A DNA stretch of 64,000 bases. It comes from Rotaria macrura (Eukaryota > Rotifera > Eurotatoria > Philodinida > Philodinidae). This document shows, one piece after another, positions 38,101 through 50,256 of this stretch. Position 1 is the first letter of the stretch. Each line of letters opens with the position of its first letter. The DNA is taken from contig OENT01000911.1 of assembly GCA_900239685.1 (NCBI GenBank), positions 1 to 64,000 on the forward strand. Reading direction: 5' to 3'. A program made the translations under genes and the position numbers. The notes beneath the pieces were generated by a model. It saw only the letters and a list, made by a program, of their open reading frames with translations. It did not search any database and was not told where the DNA came from.

Positions 38101-38714
38101 AAAATAAATACCTTTTAACTTGAATCATCACTTTCGACCGTTTCCTGTCCCGATGATTAGTATTAACTTCGAATCACTGGATGTGAAGCGCATAATGACG
38201 AATCATGTTACGAAGAGATGATATTCAGCTGCTCGCTTGCCTAACATCATTCATAAGTCGATTACATATTGAATAATTAATACGTATTCAAAAATATTTC
38301 ATACTATTCAATTGAATCAGCTTTTGGGACTAATCGGGATGGGCAACTTGAAAGTGTTTCTGTGCTTGTTTTACAATTCATTCAATCTAACAAATCGAAT
38401 CGAATGCGTAGAAAGCTAAAGATTTGAACCGTTCGAAACGAGCCTATTTATAAATTTAAAATTGGCTTGCGAAGGTACTCGCGAAAAAGAAGTATGAAAA
38501 ACAAGAATTTCGAATTTCCGACGTTCGAATCTATTTGCAAGTTTTGCCTTCGATTACAATTACAAGAATAAATCAAACGGACAAAATCGTATTCGAGCCA
38601 ACAGCAACTGAAAGCCTAAAAGATAAGCGCAAGAAAACATAGGGTTCACAAAACGGTGCTGGTAAAATTATGAACACAAACATATCAATTAATACAAATA
38701 CCAGGATGTCAATT
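35111..38714. other. gene-poor intergenic stretch
   Basis: About 3.6 kb after the tRNA. One ATG-initiated frame of 46 codons at about 36473-36613 looks protein-like (starting MAREKSLKDLL) but has no recognised motif. The remainder is AT-rich with short frames only. Confidence 0.4.
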
Positions 38715-39789
38715 AGAGACCTGCGGGACAAACTTTTGATTGTCCCGTCCCAATTTTTTTCGAGTTGTCCCGTAAAATCCCGTTTGTCCCGTTGACAAAA
38801 AGTGTTTAGATGTCGTATCGTTTCGCCAAAGAAAACAAGACACCTTTTCTACACAATCAATAGGAATATCGACGAATAAAAAATTGATCGATATGAAAAT
38901 AGATCGAGAAATGTAAGACTAAAGTCAATTTGTTTTTATTAAAAATAGAAACTGGTATTCTCAAGTAGAAATATGAATTAATAATTAGGGTGTGTCCATT
39001 TGTGTGTGTGTGACTGAAGGTTGGATACATCGAAGATCTACACCCACACCACTTGTTGTGCACAAATAAATGTATAAATGTTGATATTTGAGAAAAAATA
39101 CTCTCCCGTTTACATAGCATAACAGCTCTTTATGTAACTTATGAAGGATATTTTTATCTAATCATTATTAGATTAGTAAAATCGAGCTTAGTGTGATAGA
39201 TTTTATTCGAAATGTATAAACTTATTTAAACTAATCTATGTCAACAACAATTCCCCGTATATCAGATAAATATGTGCTCTGTTTATGTCAGTAAGTGCTC
39301 TATGATTGTTTGAAATTTCTTCTTTTCTTATTTAAATTATTATAATAGTAGCTATCAACTGCAAGTTTTAGAAGATGATTCTCTTTTAATTAAACTCGAG
39401 TATTTTTCATGTCAATTAATTATCGTATCCACCAATTAATGTTGCTCAATTTCGATAGACCAGAAAAACACATACGTTTAGATGTATATAAAATTAATAA
39501 TTTACTATTTATTAAGCGCCCCCACCCGCCCTCAAAATTGGAATTTCGTGAGAAAAATGAAAAATGAGATAAATGCATTTTCAAGCTCTTTGAAGTGTGT
39601 AGATTAAACATCAACACAACTTTCAGATTATTTTCTCCTAAAATGCAGATTTTATGATTAAAAAAGTTTCAAATGCCTAAGAGGTTTAGATATAGGGATT
39701 TTAGAATTCGGAGCATTGTATTTCTCGTTTTGTCCCGAATCCCGTTTGCCCCATCCCAAAAAATTATCGGGACTGCCCCGCAGGACTCT
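38715..39789. mobile_element. degenerate transposon-like unit with GTCCCG-rich inverted ends
   Basis: The left end AGAGACCTGCGGGAC (38715-38729) is the reverse complement, at 13 of 15 positions, of the right end GCCCCGCAGGACTCT (39775-39789). Both ends continue into repeated GTCCCG/CGGGAC blocks, for example TCCCGTTTGTCCCG at left and ATCCCGTTTGCCCC at right, which also read as direct repeats. A shared TGTCAA just outside each end hints at a target duplication. The interior has no transposase frame. The GC-rich ends stand out from the AT-rich surroundings. A non-autonomous DNA transposon is the best guess; the family is not determined. Confidence 0.5.
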
Positions 39790-42700
39790 AGTGTCAACAG
39801 CAGGACGGGGCGAACTTTTTGTATCGTGGAAATTTTTTTTAAAACTAGATTCTTTTCTTTTGTAAAGATTGACATGATTTACTTGAAAGATATCGTTCGA
39901 ATCAGTACGAAACTAACTGAACGATAGTTATTAGATTGTAAGAATGAGAGAACTGGCGTCTATCTATCGATGGTGAACATTCTAATGAAAATACCGAAAC
40001 CATACAAACGAATAAACAATGAGTATAATCGATGTGTAGTTCTAAGTCTTGCTGAATTTTCTTCAATTGGACTATGGCAAAAGAAGTCAAGTTCTGAATC
40101 CAAAATGTGCTGGTGTTGATTAATTTGATAATAACCTCAATAAATTGAATGACTGACAGTCAGAGTTGGAAAACGAAACTAAATTGAAACCTAATAAAGT
40201 GAATGAATTAACGTTTGCCTGATGAATATACTCGAAATAAAATAATGAGCATACTCCGTTTTCTCTACTAATCTCTGGCATCCGATGAAAAACCTTTGAG
40301 AAATTTGATTTAGATCAATTACTTTCTATTCCAACTTCACCGAAACGGTACCGCTTCAATCTTCATAGAAGCTGATTCGTAGTCGTAGCTTATGTTAATT
40401 CCCTAGAATTTGAATATTTTCCTCTCAAATCTGTGTCATCGATTAAAAGTGATTACGTCGTCACACACTATTAAGACAGTTAGAAAAAAAAACAAACCTG
40501 GAAAGTACAGCAAATCGACTATGTCACGGTAGAACTTAGATTTTATCAAGATTAAAGCGACACCATTTCGATCGATTTCGAATTGAAAAATTAGGAATTT
40601 CGATGATCTGGTTTCTAAATACTCTTCCTGTATGAGTGATAATCATAACAATTTGTCGTGCATGACGAGTCCCTTTATTTAACTGTATTGGATTGATGCA
40701 CCAATATCCCTAGTTGAAGTTTTTACATAAAATGATGTGCCTTTAATATCACATTTGCTCAGTGAACAGGATGCAAAAATGTTGATCTCAAATTCTTTTT
40801 ACCAGGCTCGAGTTGAACAGGACGAAAACATTTCTCATGAATGGCACCTCATTGATATTCACATGTTGTACGATCAACATCTTTTCTAACAAGTACTCTC
40901 CATAGGCAAGCATCTCTCATACGAAATACTTGCCGTTCAAACAGCTTTAGAGTAGAACAACATGAAAGTTTGAAAAACTCCTACTCCTCGGTCTTTTGCT
41001 AACAAAAACGAAATATTTACATTGAAAATAACAAGAGTCTATCGGAAACCTTTGAACGATCGCTGAAAATCAACATCGTGAGCTGCTGGCTATTGATGAA
41101 TTCACATCGTTCGCAATTCTCGTCAGTAATTTCTTGTCGCTGGTAATAGTGTCTGAAGCGAATCTAACTTGTCTAGTCGACTGTCAAATCACTAATGATT
41201 TTCAAGAAATCCAAGTATCTACGCTTGCAACATTCCGATCAGTCTTTGCTAGATCCATGATAAATGGTATGTAGTTCTACTTACATATAAGAAACAATCG
41301 ATGTTCAACTGTCAGCTTCAAACTTTTCTCTTACTGAAAATGAATGCATCGCACAAGCTTAAGCTTTTCCAGAATTTCTCTTGGGAAATACTCACACAAA
41401 CCAAATTTGACTTAAGACACAGGAGAATTTCGAATATCTCGGGATACGAAATACTGTTGAGTCGTCAGGTATTGTCCGATGAACTTATTTCATTAAGAAC
41501 TCGATTTGCACACATATTTTTTCTAGACTGTAAGATTACGATCTAGAATCGGAACTTAGTCCGTGTCTCTCTGCAGATATTCTTCAAAACAATTGAGGCT
41601 AAAAATGATGGTAACTATGGTATAAATGGTCACGGGGATTCCATCAGACGTTGTTTAGAAACATGCATGAGTATAAACGCCCGCGCGATCTTCAGTGAAA
41701 CTTGTTCAAGAATCAATGTTAGTTGAAGGTGTAACCAATTTCTTTCTCGCTTGCATCTTAGTCACTATTGAGCTCATTCAAATCATCTGCCAAAATATTC
41801 TCCTTGATTGTTCATTGAGAAATAAGAAAAAAAGAATGCCGTAGTATTCTAAATCAGCGGTGTCCTTACGAAGCTGATTGAAACATGAAGAGATAAATAA
41901 TTATCGACGTTTCATGTCCTTGGTTAATTGATGAAAACAACACACGTATACCGACGTAAATAATATCCTTCATGTTCTATTAATTACCTCGGCTTCGTTT
42001 TGCAAGCATGAATACTGTCGCTTGATCTCACCTTGACAAGTGTCGAAGTGATAGTTCGAGATAATATATGTGAACCAAATTAAAAGATCGACAATGAAAT
42101 ATGGAATAAGAAAAGCATCCTTAGTTTGAGAAAAAGAAACAATAGTTGAGAATTTTAGGATGAAATTGAAAACCAAAATTAGAAATCATCATTATTTGTA
42201 GCCATTCGGGTGATCTCATTCATAATTAATAATATCCTTTTTAATTGAACACTCGATGAAGCATGTTTAGAATGAAAACATTGTGATGTCTTGACAATAA
42301 CTGTAGTATCGTTACGTAACTATTTGTTTCCCATCTGTTGTGGGAGTTCGTTTTATGAGTCATCATTTTCTAAATATGTACATATCTATGCAAGGTCTCT
42401 TTGAAAAGCAGTTCGTTTCTTTCTTCTCTACTGTCATTCTTTTCTCTTTCTTTCAAGTCGATAAAACGTTACTATTGAGTCCGATGCCACGATTGTCTAT
42501 TAAACAGATGTCATGGGTGATTAAAATCAAATTACTTCGTCGGGTATATCAATCGTATCAGATTCCATCTTATTACTTTTTTCAACATGATTATCTCGAA
42601 GAAACTTGAAATTTTCCTTAAGCAGTTGAAATATTTAAAAATATGCAAATGTAATTAAATACAGGCGAGCACTATCTATCTTTCTCTCCACTTACATCTG

Positions 42701-43634
42701 TTGCATGTTAAACTGGTTGGATGGTTGAGAATCGTTCTATTTTTTTTGTTGCTATCGATAAACTCAGTTGGAATCAATTCATTCACGGAAAACCAGAGAA
42801 TCATCTAGTATTAATAATTTTAAATGTTAGAGAACATTTTCATCGACGAATAAAATCTTTTCCTCGCAGGATTTCGTTTTGAACGAAGTTCTGCATAGAT
42901 CTCAATTGAACATGTTTTATGTCTTATCTTCTCTCTTGCTGTGTTAACAATAACGTCTTTGGACACATCCTGCAATGAAAATGCAAATAAATTATACTGA
43001 ATGGAATTCGTAGAAACATTTAGTAGGTAGAGACAAAGAGAATGAATAAGATGCAAGTGGAACTTTTAATTCAATTTACAAATACTCATGGATATTTTCG
43101 AAAAAACAATGTCGGATTACAGCGACAATACTTAGTGTTCAGAGCGTTTACGTTCTTAAAATAAAGTCTCATCGTTTCAAACAATAACAAAAATACGTAT
43201 TCGAGTACTCGAGATTTTTATTCTGAAACGTGATTTAGGTTATTCGATTGTATCGTATCGATCCCATCTAATTCACCGCTCTGACATATTCTCTACTTGA
43301 TCTATTTTACTTTTATATTTTTAGCATCGGTTCATTGAGTTGAGCAGTGACATGCGACCGCCTATGTTAACGTATTGTTGACAGATCTCTTTCGGTTACT
43401 TCATTTCTCTTCATTACATATTCACTTAATCAATGGAATTTTAAATGTTTAATAATTACTGGATTTATATCGGATGGAGTTCCGTAAATAAATATAAAGT
43501 TTTTTCATTCTACTTTCATCTTTATATGAATGATTGGAAAGTTGGTATGTCTGACTAATATCGAAAACTATGTTTTTAATCATTTAATATGAAGAATAAT
43601 CGAACAAGAAAATATCTAAGAATCCATCATTTTT
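39790..43634. other. intergenic with possible remnants of a membrane protein gene
   Basis: About 3.8 kb. A run of short, protein-like frames on the plus strand lies between about 40790 and 41860. One, at about 41065-41275, has no ATG but is open for some 65 codons and ends at a possible GTATGT donor. Another, near 41718-41852, has a hydrophobic segment. These could be exons or debris of a membrane protein. I could not assemble a model, and no family is recognised. Confidence 0.25.
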
Positions 43635-43840
43635 GTGTACTCAAAAAGTGAGTACACTCTAGAATCGGTCAGTGTGTCCGGCCGGGCGGCCGTTAACACG
43701 ATAACTCTCTACAAATACATTCGATTGAGCTGAAATTTTGTGCACAGAATTGTCTGATGAATATCTCGGTCGAGTTCGAAGATGAGAAGGATCCGGCAAG
43801 AAATGGCTGAGTTATCGAAAAAATTGTCATTTTTCACCAA
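43635..43840. repeat. dispersed repeat with leading hairpin, copy A
   Basis: Begins with a 9-bp perfect hairpin (43635-43643 with 43649-43657, loop AAAAG), then AGAATCGGTCAGTGTGTC, a GC-rich stretch, CGTTAACACGAT, and further on GTCGAGTTCGAAGATGAGAA. The same order of blocks recurs at about 52231-52445. No protein-coding capacity is apparent. Confidence 0.7.
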
Positions 43841-46383
43841 GCAATCCCTGAGGTGGGGTACAGGGATTGTTTCAAAAAAAACTTTTTTCTCAGAATTATC
43901 CACAACTTATGTAAAGTGACTCAGTTTTTAACGCTGATTCCGAATCTGATATTAGTTTTGAACCAAATCGAGCTTTCTAAAAGAACATCGCCAAAAAAAG
44001 GTCTCGAAATAAACAAAAACTGCATCTAGAAACAAAATTGCCTAGATATGTCTGAGATGATCAGTAGTTTTGGAGTTTCCCAAAAAGGTTTACCAAGATA
44101 CTTCATCCGTGCACACATTCTAGAATGACTGATTTGTCTCATTCACTTTTTGAAGTACACATAACTCTCGGACTTAAGTCCAAAGTTTTCACATTTATTT
44201 TTCTTATATCCTTAGCGCCTACAAACGATAACTCTTTTAAATATTTTTCTAGACTACTTTCATTATTTTCATAATCGTCAGCAAGTCTATCAAAACGACG
44301 TTGTCCAGAATGTGATTTCGATTTTTGGTCCATCATTTGTAGTTATACATCGTTTTATAATAGTTGGACTAAGTGTTAAAAATGTGATATATCATAGCAT
44401 TTATAAAACCAGATATCCTTGCGTATACTCTTTTTCATTTCTTTTATCAATTAGTCTGATAATCGGACATAGCCAGCTTAAGTTCTAATCTTTACAACTG
44501 TTCTTTTCTTAATCAGAGAATGTGATGATTAATTTATCTCTACTTGTATTTTATTTTTCAAACGGTTCGTTTATATTATATTCGAAATTGCATATGTTAT
44601 TATTATGCCTCATGCCCTCTGATTATTTGTTAGGTCGTTCTGTTTTCATTCGACCATTTTTACGATATCAACTCACAAAGGATTTCATCCTTGCCGTCTG
44701 CAAATTTTCCGACAATATACTATTCGACATTTTGCTTTTCGACATTACTCAGTAGATTCGAAAAGTTTACGATTGAATTCTATTCAGATTCTAACACCAG
44801 TTTAACATCGTAAACGAACAACTCGTCCTATTCTGTCATTCTGCGTGCGTCGTTCTGTCCTACGCACAATAAAACATGACCGTAAGACAGTTCCGTCTAA
44901 TGTCCCTCTATGATTTGGATATAAATGCCCAAACATTGAAAATCTCGACTGAAGGAAAAGTTTCTATTCTGCATACAGTCTCTGTCAGGCTAAACTTTGG
45001 AATTCACATACCTACTTTTCAGCTGCATTGTGCTAATTCAAAAGATGGAAAATGAAGAATTCGTTTTCGAGCTTATAGAACACTATTTTAAATGGAATGT
45101 GAAAGTTTTTAGGGTAGACACTATGACGCACTTTTTCTTCGACAGACAATGACAGACAGATGAAGTAATTAACTAACTCATAAATTAATTAAATGTTTCA
45201 TCAATATTCAATTAGTAATACGCTAAAGACAACGACTGAAAACAGATCGTGACAGATGTTATTTTCCTAGACAATCAATGATTACATGCCATAACAAAGT
45301 CGTATGAGAATGCATCAGCTATGTTTCTTCAATGTACTCGTACAAGTTAAGTAAGTTATGATGAATGGATTGGTTCAACACTGTACCAGAGGAAGCAATA
45401 CTCGCGTGTCTCGTAACATTAACTTTATCGTCGTATTTTACATCGTAATCCATCAAAAATCTTGGTCAACTATTTTTCTTGACGGGTACTTTATGTATCG
45501 TTTTACTTATTGTTATCATCTCCTTATTTTTCATTTTCGTAATTCTTTTCTTCGAAAATATATTTGAATTAAACAGACGTCGGCATGCAAATCTGTATTC
45601 TAAGTCTAAGTCTCGTTACGAAAATGCCCCGGATCAGCTTGAATGAATTCGAGAAACGGCTTCTGTTTGTCATTCGCATCATATTTCGTGAGAGCAGCTT
45701 AATAAAACTAGTCGGTTCTGCTGTCGAACCGGTGAAAAATTGTTTCCACTCCAGAACGTTGTCCAGCTGAGATCGGAATCAGGTTCATATTGCAGTTACA
45801 ATAGGAACGAGAAAGATGAATTTCAACATCGTCTCAGAACTTCGGGAATATCTTTATGTCGCTGAAATCTACAATTTTCCATTTGGTTTCTTCTGATAAT
45901 TACGTAAAACCACAAAAGACAGGATGACAATACCAAACGCCATTCGAATGCAAAAAGCACTCTCTATGATAGGATCTGCCAATCGTGAATACTAGAAAGG
46001 TTAAGCGAACAACATTCGAAAGAAAAAACTTGAAGCAATATGTGAATTCATTATCGATGCAAACATGAAAACATTTTAATTTTGAAAATAATATCTTTGG
46101 CTATTATATATCGAATGGTTACATATTACTTTCAACTCGTTCGAAATGCTTGTGGGAATACATAGAAATATTTGATTGTTTGCAGCTAAATGAATTTATT
46201 TTCTGACTTTTGTCGGGTACTTTGAAATGACCCATTTTTGTTGTTTTCTCCATTCCTGCTTTTTCTCTCGAGCAAAGAAACGCTAACAAAGTGCACATTT
46301 AATTCAATCGATTGTCTGTCTCTCTTGCCAGCGTGAACGGTAACAGCAAAACGACTCAATTTTTACCTAATAAAATTTGAAAA
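43841..46383. other. intergenic with one small hydrophilic frame
   Basis: About 2.5 kb. A minus-strand frame at 44139-44336 (65 codons, starting MMDQKSKSHSGQRRFD) is highly charged with an Asp/Glu/Lys-rich centre and looks more protein-like than its surroundings. It may be a tiny gene or a first exon, but it has no recognised relative. The rest holds only short frames. Confidence 0.35.
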
Positions 46384-47145
46384 ATGGTGTCTCGCAATGC
46401 TGATAGAATCAGTTTTTCAGTTGGTTTAGTCGGAAGTACCATTGGTTTGATTAGTATAGTATTCACTTGTATTGGTGTTACTCTTCCAACGTGGTACACT
46501 TCCACGAATGCGAATCAAACAGCAACTATAGCTACAGCTAATTTATTTTCTGCTTGTTTCGCTCACGATGGAACGCAAGCAACAGCGTCATCAACACTCA
46601 ACTGTGATTCATATAGTTCATATTCATGTTCAACAACATCTTATCTTAATTCCGTATTAGGTTATACAGCGTACACCTCAGGATGTACAAATCCTGAAAG
46701 TGCCGCATCGATTTATTTCGGATTCGATGCTCCTATTTATCAAATTACACTTAAAAACTTTTATAGTCTACGCACTGCTGCCGTACTATCAATATTGTCG
46801 ATGCTTTTTGCATTTTTCTCAACTATATTTGGGTTCGTAACAAGCATTGTGCCTACGAACATTTATCTCGTTTTTCTTGCTTCGATATTCGCTGCAATTG
46901 GTGTTATCATCGGTATTTGTGCTCTGGCCGTGCCTGGTTCTGTTCTTAATTATACAGGTGTTGGCTTTGTTTTGTTCGTCGTTGGGATTTTACTTGAATT
47001 AATTGCTCTTACTCTATTATCGTTTATAGCTGGACGATTGAATAGTTCCGATAGTGAAAGTCCGACGAAAAGTGATGAACCGATGCTTGTCGAACGAGAC
47101 GATTCGTCCCCTGATATTCAACGAGAGTACACAGAAATAAGCTGA
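46384..47145 (+). CDS. claudin/PMP22-like four-helix membrane protein
   Basis: Single-exon frame of 253 residues. Four hydrophobic segments are visible at about 10-33, 128-150, 155-180 and 190-215. A long first extracellular loop starts with the W-containing TLPTWY, contains NLFSACF in the place of the claudin W-GLW-C-C pattern, and has several further cysteines (CDSYSSYSC, SGC). The cytosolic C-terminus is acidic and Ser-rich, ending YTEIS. The order of helices and the loop position fit the claudin/PMP22/EMP superfamily, which builds cell junctions or regulates channels in animals. The second GLW-C signature is not canonical, so this is a divergent member rather than a true tight-junction claudin. 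The ATG sits in AAAATGG. AATAAA at 47251 is about 105 bases past the stop. Confidence 0.8.
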   Translation: MVSRNADRISFSVGLVGSTIGLISIVFTCIGVTLPTWYTSTNANQTATIATANLFSACFAHDGTQATASSTLNCDSYSSYSCSTTSYLNSVLGYTAYTSGCTNPESAASIYFGFDAPIYQITLKNFYSLRTAAVLSILSMLFAFFSTIFGFVTSIVPTNIYLVFLASIFAAIGVIIGICALAVPGSVLNYTGVGFVLFVVGILLELIALTLLSFIAGRLNSSDSESPTKSDEPMLVERDDSSPDIQREYTEIS

Positions 47146-48528
47146 AGATCAAATATTTTCTTTCACCAACAGTTTAATGACATAGAAGCGGAATTGATCT
47201 GCATACTTTCATCGTCGTTTTCTCTTTCATCGCTTTTCACTAGATTCATCAATAAAAGTTTATTGAGGTTTTATCTTTTTTAATTTTAATTCTAAATATT
47301 CGTGATCGTAATTTCAGTGTTTGTTTCAATATTAGGAAATTCATTCTAGTTCAACTGAATACATAATGTGATACATGATGGATTCACAAAGAGTCAGCCA
47401 CGACCGCTCATATTTCTGACAAATTAAGCAACCACAGACGCTATTAATGCAATCGAACATATTTCCGATATTGTTCATCATTGGAATAGCCCCAAGATTA
47501 GAGATTGAAATAAACAGGAGTTTCTTATCATCGAAAGATCAGTTCAATTTTTAACTTAGCAACTGCTACCGCCGCATAAGAACTTATAAAATGTGAATAC
47601 TAGAGATGTCGCTGCTGTAAAAATACAATTGAAACGTGTATAACCGTCGCCTGTGTAGAGTCTTCAAAATCGAACAGGTAGCCACTGCAAATTCTCTAAA
47701 ACTAAACGCTTGCCTTCTCTCACCGCTACTGTTCGATACTTCTTCTTACACCTCCCGATGGGTAGTGACCTTTCAACAAACATCGAATTCATCGGCGACG
47801 ATTCATAAAGGGTTGGAATGTAGAAGATACTCTCGATTTTTCTATAAACTCGATCAAAGTCATTCTTCAATCTCTTTTTTCCTAAGGAGAAATTTCTTCT
47901 CATACAATGTCCTATTTTTATAGTGGCGTCAGTTCGCTGTTCTATTAGAATTTTCTGAGATTTAATCTCATTTGTTAGTGTGTCGTCATAAGGAACTAAC
48001 TGAAATGAATTACTTCCATCAAATTGATCTCATCGTTAAACGGTCAGAATCTGTATGCACTGGTCTAAACAGATCGTCGATCAACCATGAAAGAAAATCT
48101 TTCGACATTGTTCTTCTGAGAGGTTGTTTGTCGATTATCGACATGAAAATCTTTATGCCATTATCAACCATTCATTTAATAAAGAATTTTCCTAAAACTG
48201 TACTACGAATAAAATGTATATTCTACTAAATCGTTTTTTGATGCCATTTTTACTGTTTGAATTTTGTCTAATTGATTATGAGTATAGGTCATGTAACATA
48301 GAGAAGTCTATGCTTCCTTGTTTTATAGTAGTTTTCTGAGAAATAAAGTAACTGGTGGTCTGTGAATGAGTTGCATTGTGCAAATCAATGCGTATATATA
48401 TATATCTTGAGTATCTCAAAACTAGAAGAAAATTAATTGTTTCTCTGAAATCATTGATGCATTATTACTTAAAGGATTCTTTTCTCCAAATCAATTTGAA
48501 TGCATGTAATTTAGTTCACTTGTTTGGT
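47146..48528. other. intergenic, no gene seen
   Basis: About 1.4 kb. Frames of 79-95 codons around 47636-47923 overlap on both strands without motifs. A (TA)n run lies near 48392-48405. Confidence 0.45.
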
Positions 48529-48981
48529 TTATGTGGCATAACTTTTTGTCCATTGTCTGACTGTTTCATTGTATTTGTCGTGATCAGTTCGATAGAGATT
48601 CAAAGCGTTGTTATTTAGTCCGTGCTCTGGATTTGGATCTGTCAGTAGTGAACATAAAGATATCAAAAGACTACGTATTGTCAATATAGGAGACCATTGT
48701 GTTTGAAGAATATCCAAACAGATTTCACCCTGCGTGCTAATATTTGGATGATAAACAGGCGTAATAAATTGCATACGAGGTGGTTTAAATGGAAAATCTG
48801 ACGGAAAATCAATAGTTAAATGAAATTTTCCACCACTGTACGGTGTGTCTTCGGGTCCTTGAATCCATCCATTCCAATGAGTGATGTCTTTGTCAGGATC
48901 TTTCGGGTTTGCAAAACACAGAGGAGGAGGATTTTTCTCCAAATCACGATATTGATGCGCAAGACATCTTACAAGAGCCAT
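48529..48981 (-). CDS. ubiquitin-conjugating enzyme E2, UBE2D-like
   Basis: Intronless frame of 150 residues, the normal length of a class I E2 (catalytic UBC fold only). Landmarks: N-terminal helix MALVRCLAHQ, FHLTIDFPSDFPFKPP, the HPN motif YHPNIS, the active-site Cys88 in GEICLDIL, QWSPILTI and DPNPEHGLNN. The overall match is to the UBE2D/Ubc4-5 group, which charges ubiquitin for many E3 ligases. The segment after DPNP differs from the usual DDPLVP of UBE2D; this difference is shared with the neighbouring E2, so the two are sister paralogues. It lies downstream of that copy in the same orientation, about 350 bases apart. The lack of introns suggests a retrocopy origin or intron loss. Confidence 0.93.
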   Translation of the reverse strand: MALVRCLAHQYRDLEKNPPPLCFANPKDPDKDITHWNGWIQGPEDTPYSGGKFHLTIDFPSDFPFKPPRMQFITPVYHPNISTQGEICLDILQTQWSPILTIRSLLISLCSLLTDPNPEHGLNNNALNLYRTDHDKYNETVRQWTKSYAT

Positions 48982-49327
48982 TGATAATAATCGATTATGA
49001 TCTGAAGGATAGACAAAAAAATAGAAGTTTTATCATGCTTGCTGGTAAATCTTTAGGTTAGTATATATAACGTAGAAGTATTCACACATAGATTTTTTAA
49101 TGGTTCCAATAGCTATGAATGAGAAATATAAGTAGAGTTCCAAATGCTTGGCTTGACAGTAGTTTGAACAGGCAAAAGTACACTAAACAAGAGATAATAC
49201 ATAGAAGTATTTGTGAAATTCAAGTGAAAGACAACCAATAGTTTTGATCTGATTCCAACCGAAATCGTCATTAACGAGTAGTCTACGAATCAGATAGAAG
49301 GACAGAAGATTGTTTTTCTCTTGTTCG

Positions 49328-49795
49328 TCATTGATCTTGCTTATCGTTGGCATATTTTTCGGTCCATTCTCGTGCATTTTTATCATATAGAATTTTATTT
49401 GTTCGATAAATATTAAGAACTTCATTATTTAGACCATGTTCAGGGTTTGGATCTGTTAAAAGTGAGCATAAACTAAGCAGCACAGTTCGAATGGTTAGTG
49501 CAGGCGACCATTTGTCCTGAAGAATGTCAAGACAAATATCACCTTGTGGACTTATGTTCGGATGATAAATACAAGTTACAAAACGGATTCGAGGAGGTTT
49601 AAATGGATAGTCAGTTGGAAATTGTATTTTCAAATGAAATATTCCATCTTGAAATGGTGATCCTTCAGGACCACGTATTGAACCAATCCAATTAAACATA
49701 TCTTTTGACGGATCAACTGGTCGTGCTTGACATAGTGGCACTGGATCATTTTCCATTTCTTTTAGTTGTTTTGATAAACATCGAAGTAGAGCCAT
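49328..49795 (-). CDS. ubiquitin-conjugating enzyme E2, tandem paralogue
   Basis: Intronless frame of 155 residues. The UBC fold shows MALLRCLSKQ, FPTDYPFKPP, YHPNIS, active-site Cys88 in GDICLDIL, KWSPALTI and DPNPEHGLNN, then a short polar extension ending NDKQDQ. It keeps more of the UBE2D consensus (PTDYPFKPP, KWSPALTI) than its downstream neighbour, so it may be the less derived copy. Both start MAL-RCL and share the HGLNN variant, which points to a local tandem duplication followed by substantial divergence. The predicted role is ubiquitin transfer; the altered segment lies near the end of the catalytic fold and could change partner choice. Confidence 0.93.
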   Translation of the reverse strand: MALLRCLSKQLKEMENDPVPLCQARPVDPSKDMFNWIGSIRGPEGSPFQDGIFHLKIQFPTDYPFKPPRIRFVTCIYHPNISPQGDICLDILQDKWSPALTIRTVLLSLCSLLTDPNPEHGLNNEVLNIYRTNKILYDKNAREWTEKYANDKQDQ

Positions 49796-50256
49796 CTATT
49801 TTATATCTGAAATATTCGTTCCGTTTATTCTCTATTCGGAAAAGAATCATTTCATCATCGACAAGTAATTTCTCGAAAATCAACTACTTTACGTGTACTA
49901 CACGAAATGAAAATACAACAAGAATGTTCACATGTCTGCTGACACGGTGACTAATATTTTTCGAGCTGGGCTAATAGATGTGTAAAAATTCGGTTTAAAT
50001 ATTTTTTGCAAACAATTTGATTATTTGCGCGAGCACATGAGAAACGAAAAATATGCTTACTTTTGCGTGTTTTTCTTCTTTCTCGCCACGTGCTCGTGTA
50101 GTGTCGTGTCTAGTCAGATACAGATGAAGAACAGAAAGAAAAGGAAAAACACATTCTATTTATTTGTTCGCGACTCTGCTGTTGCATTATTAGAAAATAA
50201 CATATTCACAAGTACATCTGTTTCTTTTTTCGATCTGCGTTCTCCTACTAAAGCTG
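49796..50256. other. intergenic between divergent genes
   Basis: About 460 bases between the start of the minus-strand E2 and the start of the plus-strand phosphatase. No distinct promoter element is recognised. Confidence 0.4.

Noticed and set aside
41065..41275. Open frame of about 65 codons without ATG, possible donor at its end
   Set aside because: Possibly an exon, but no neighbouring exon could be joined in phase; mentioned only in the intergenic entry.
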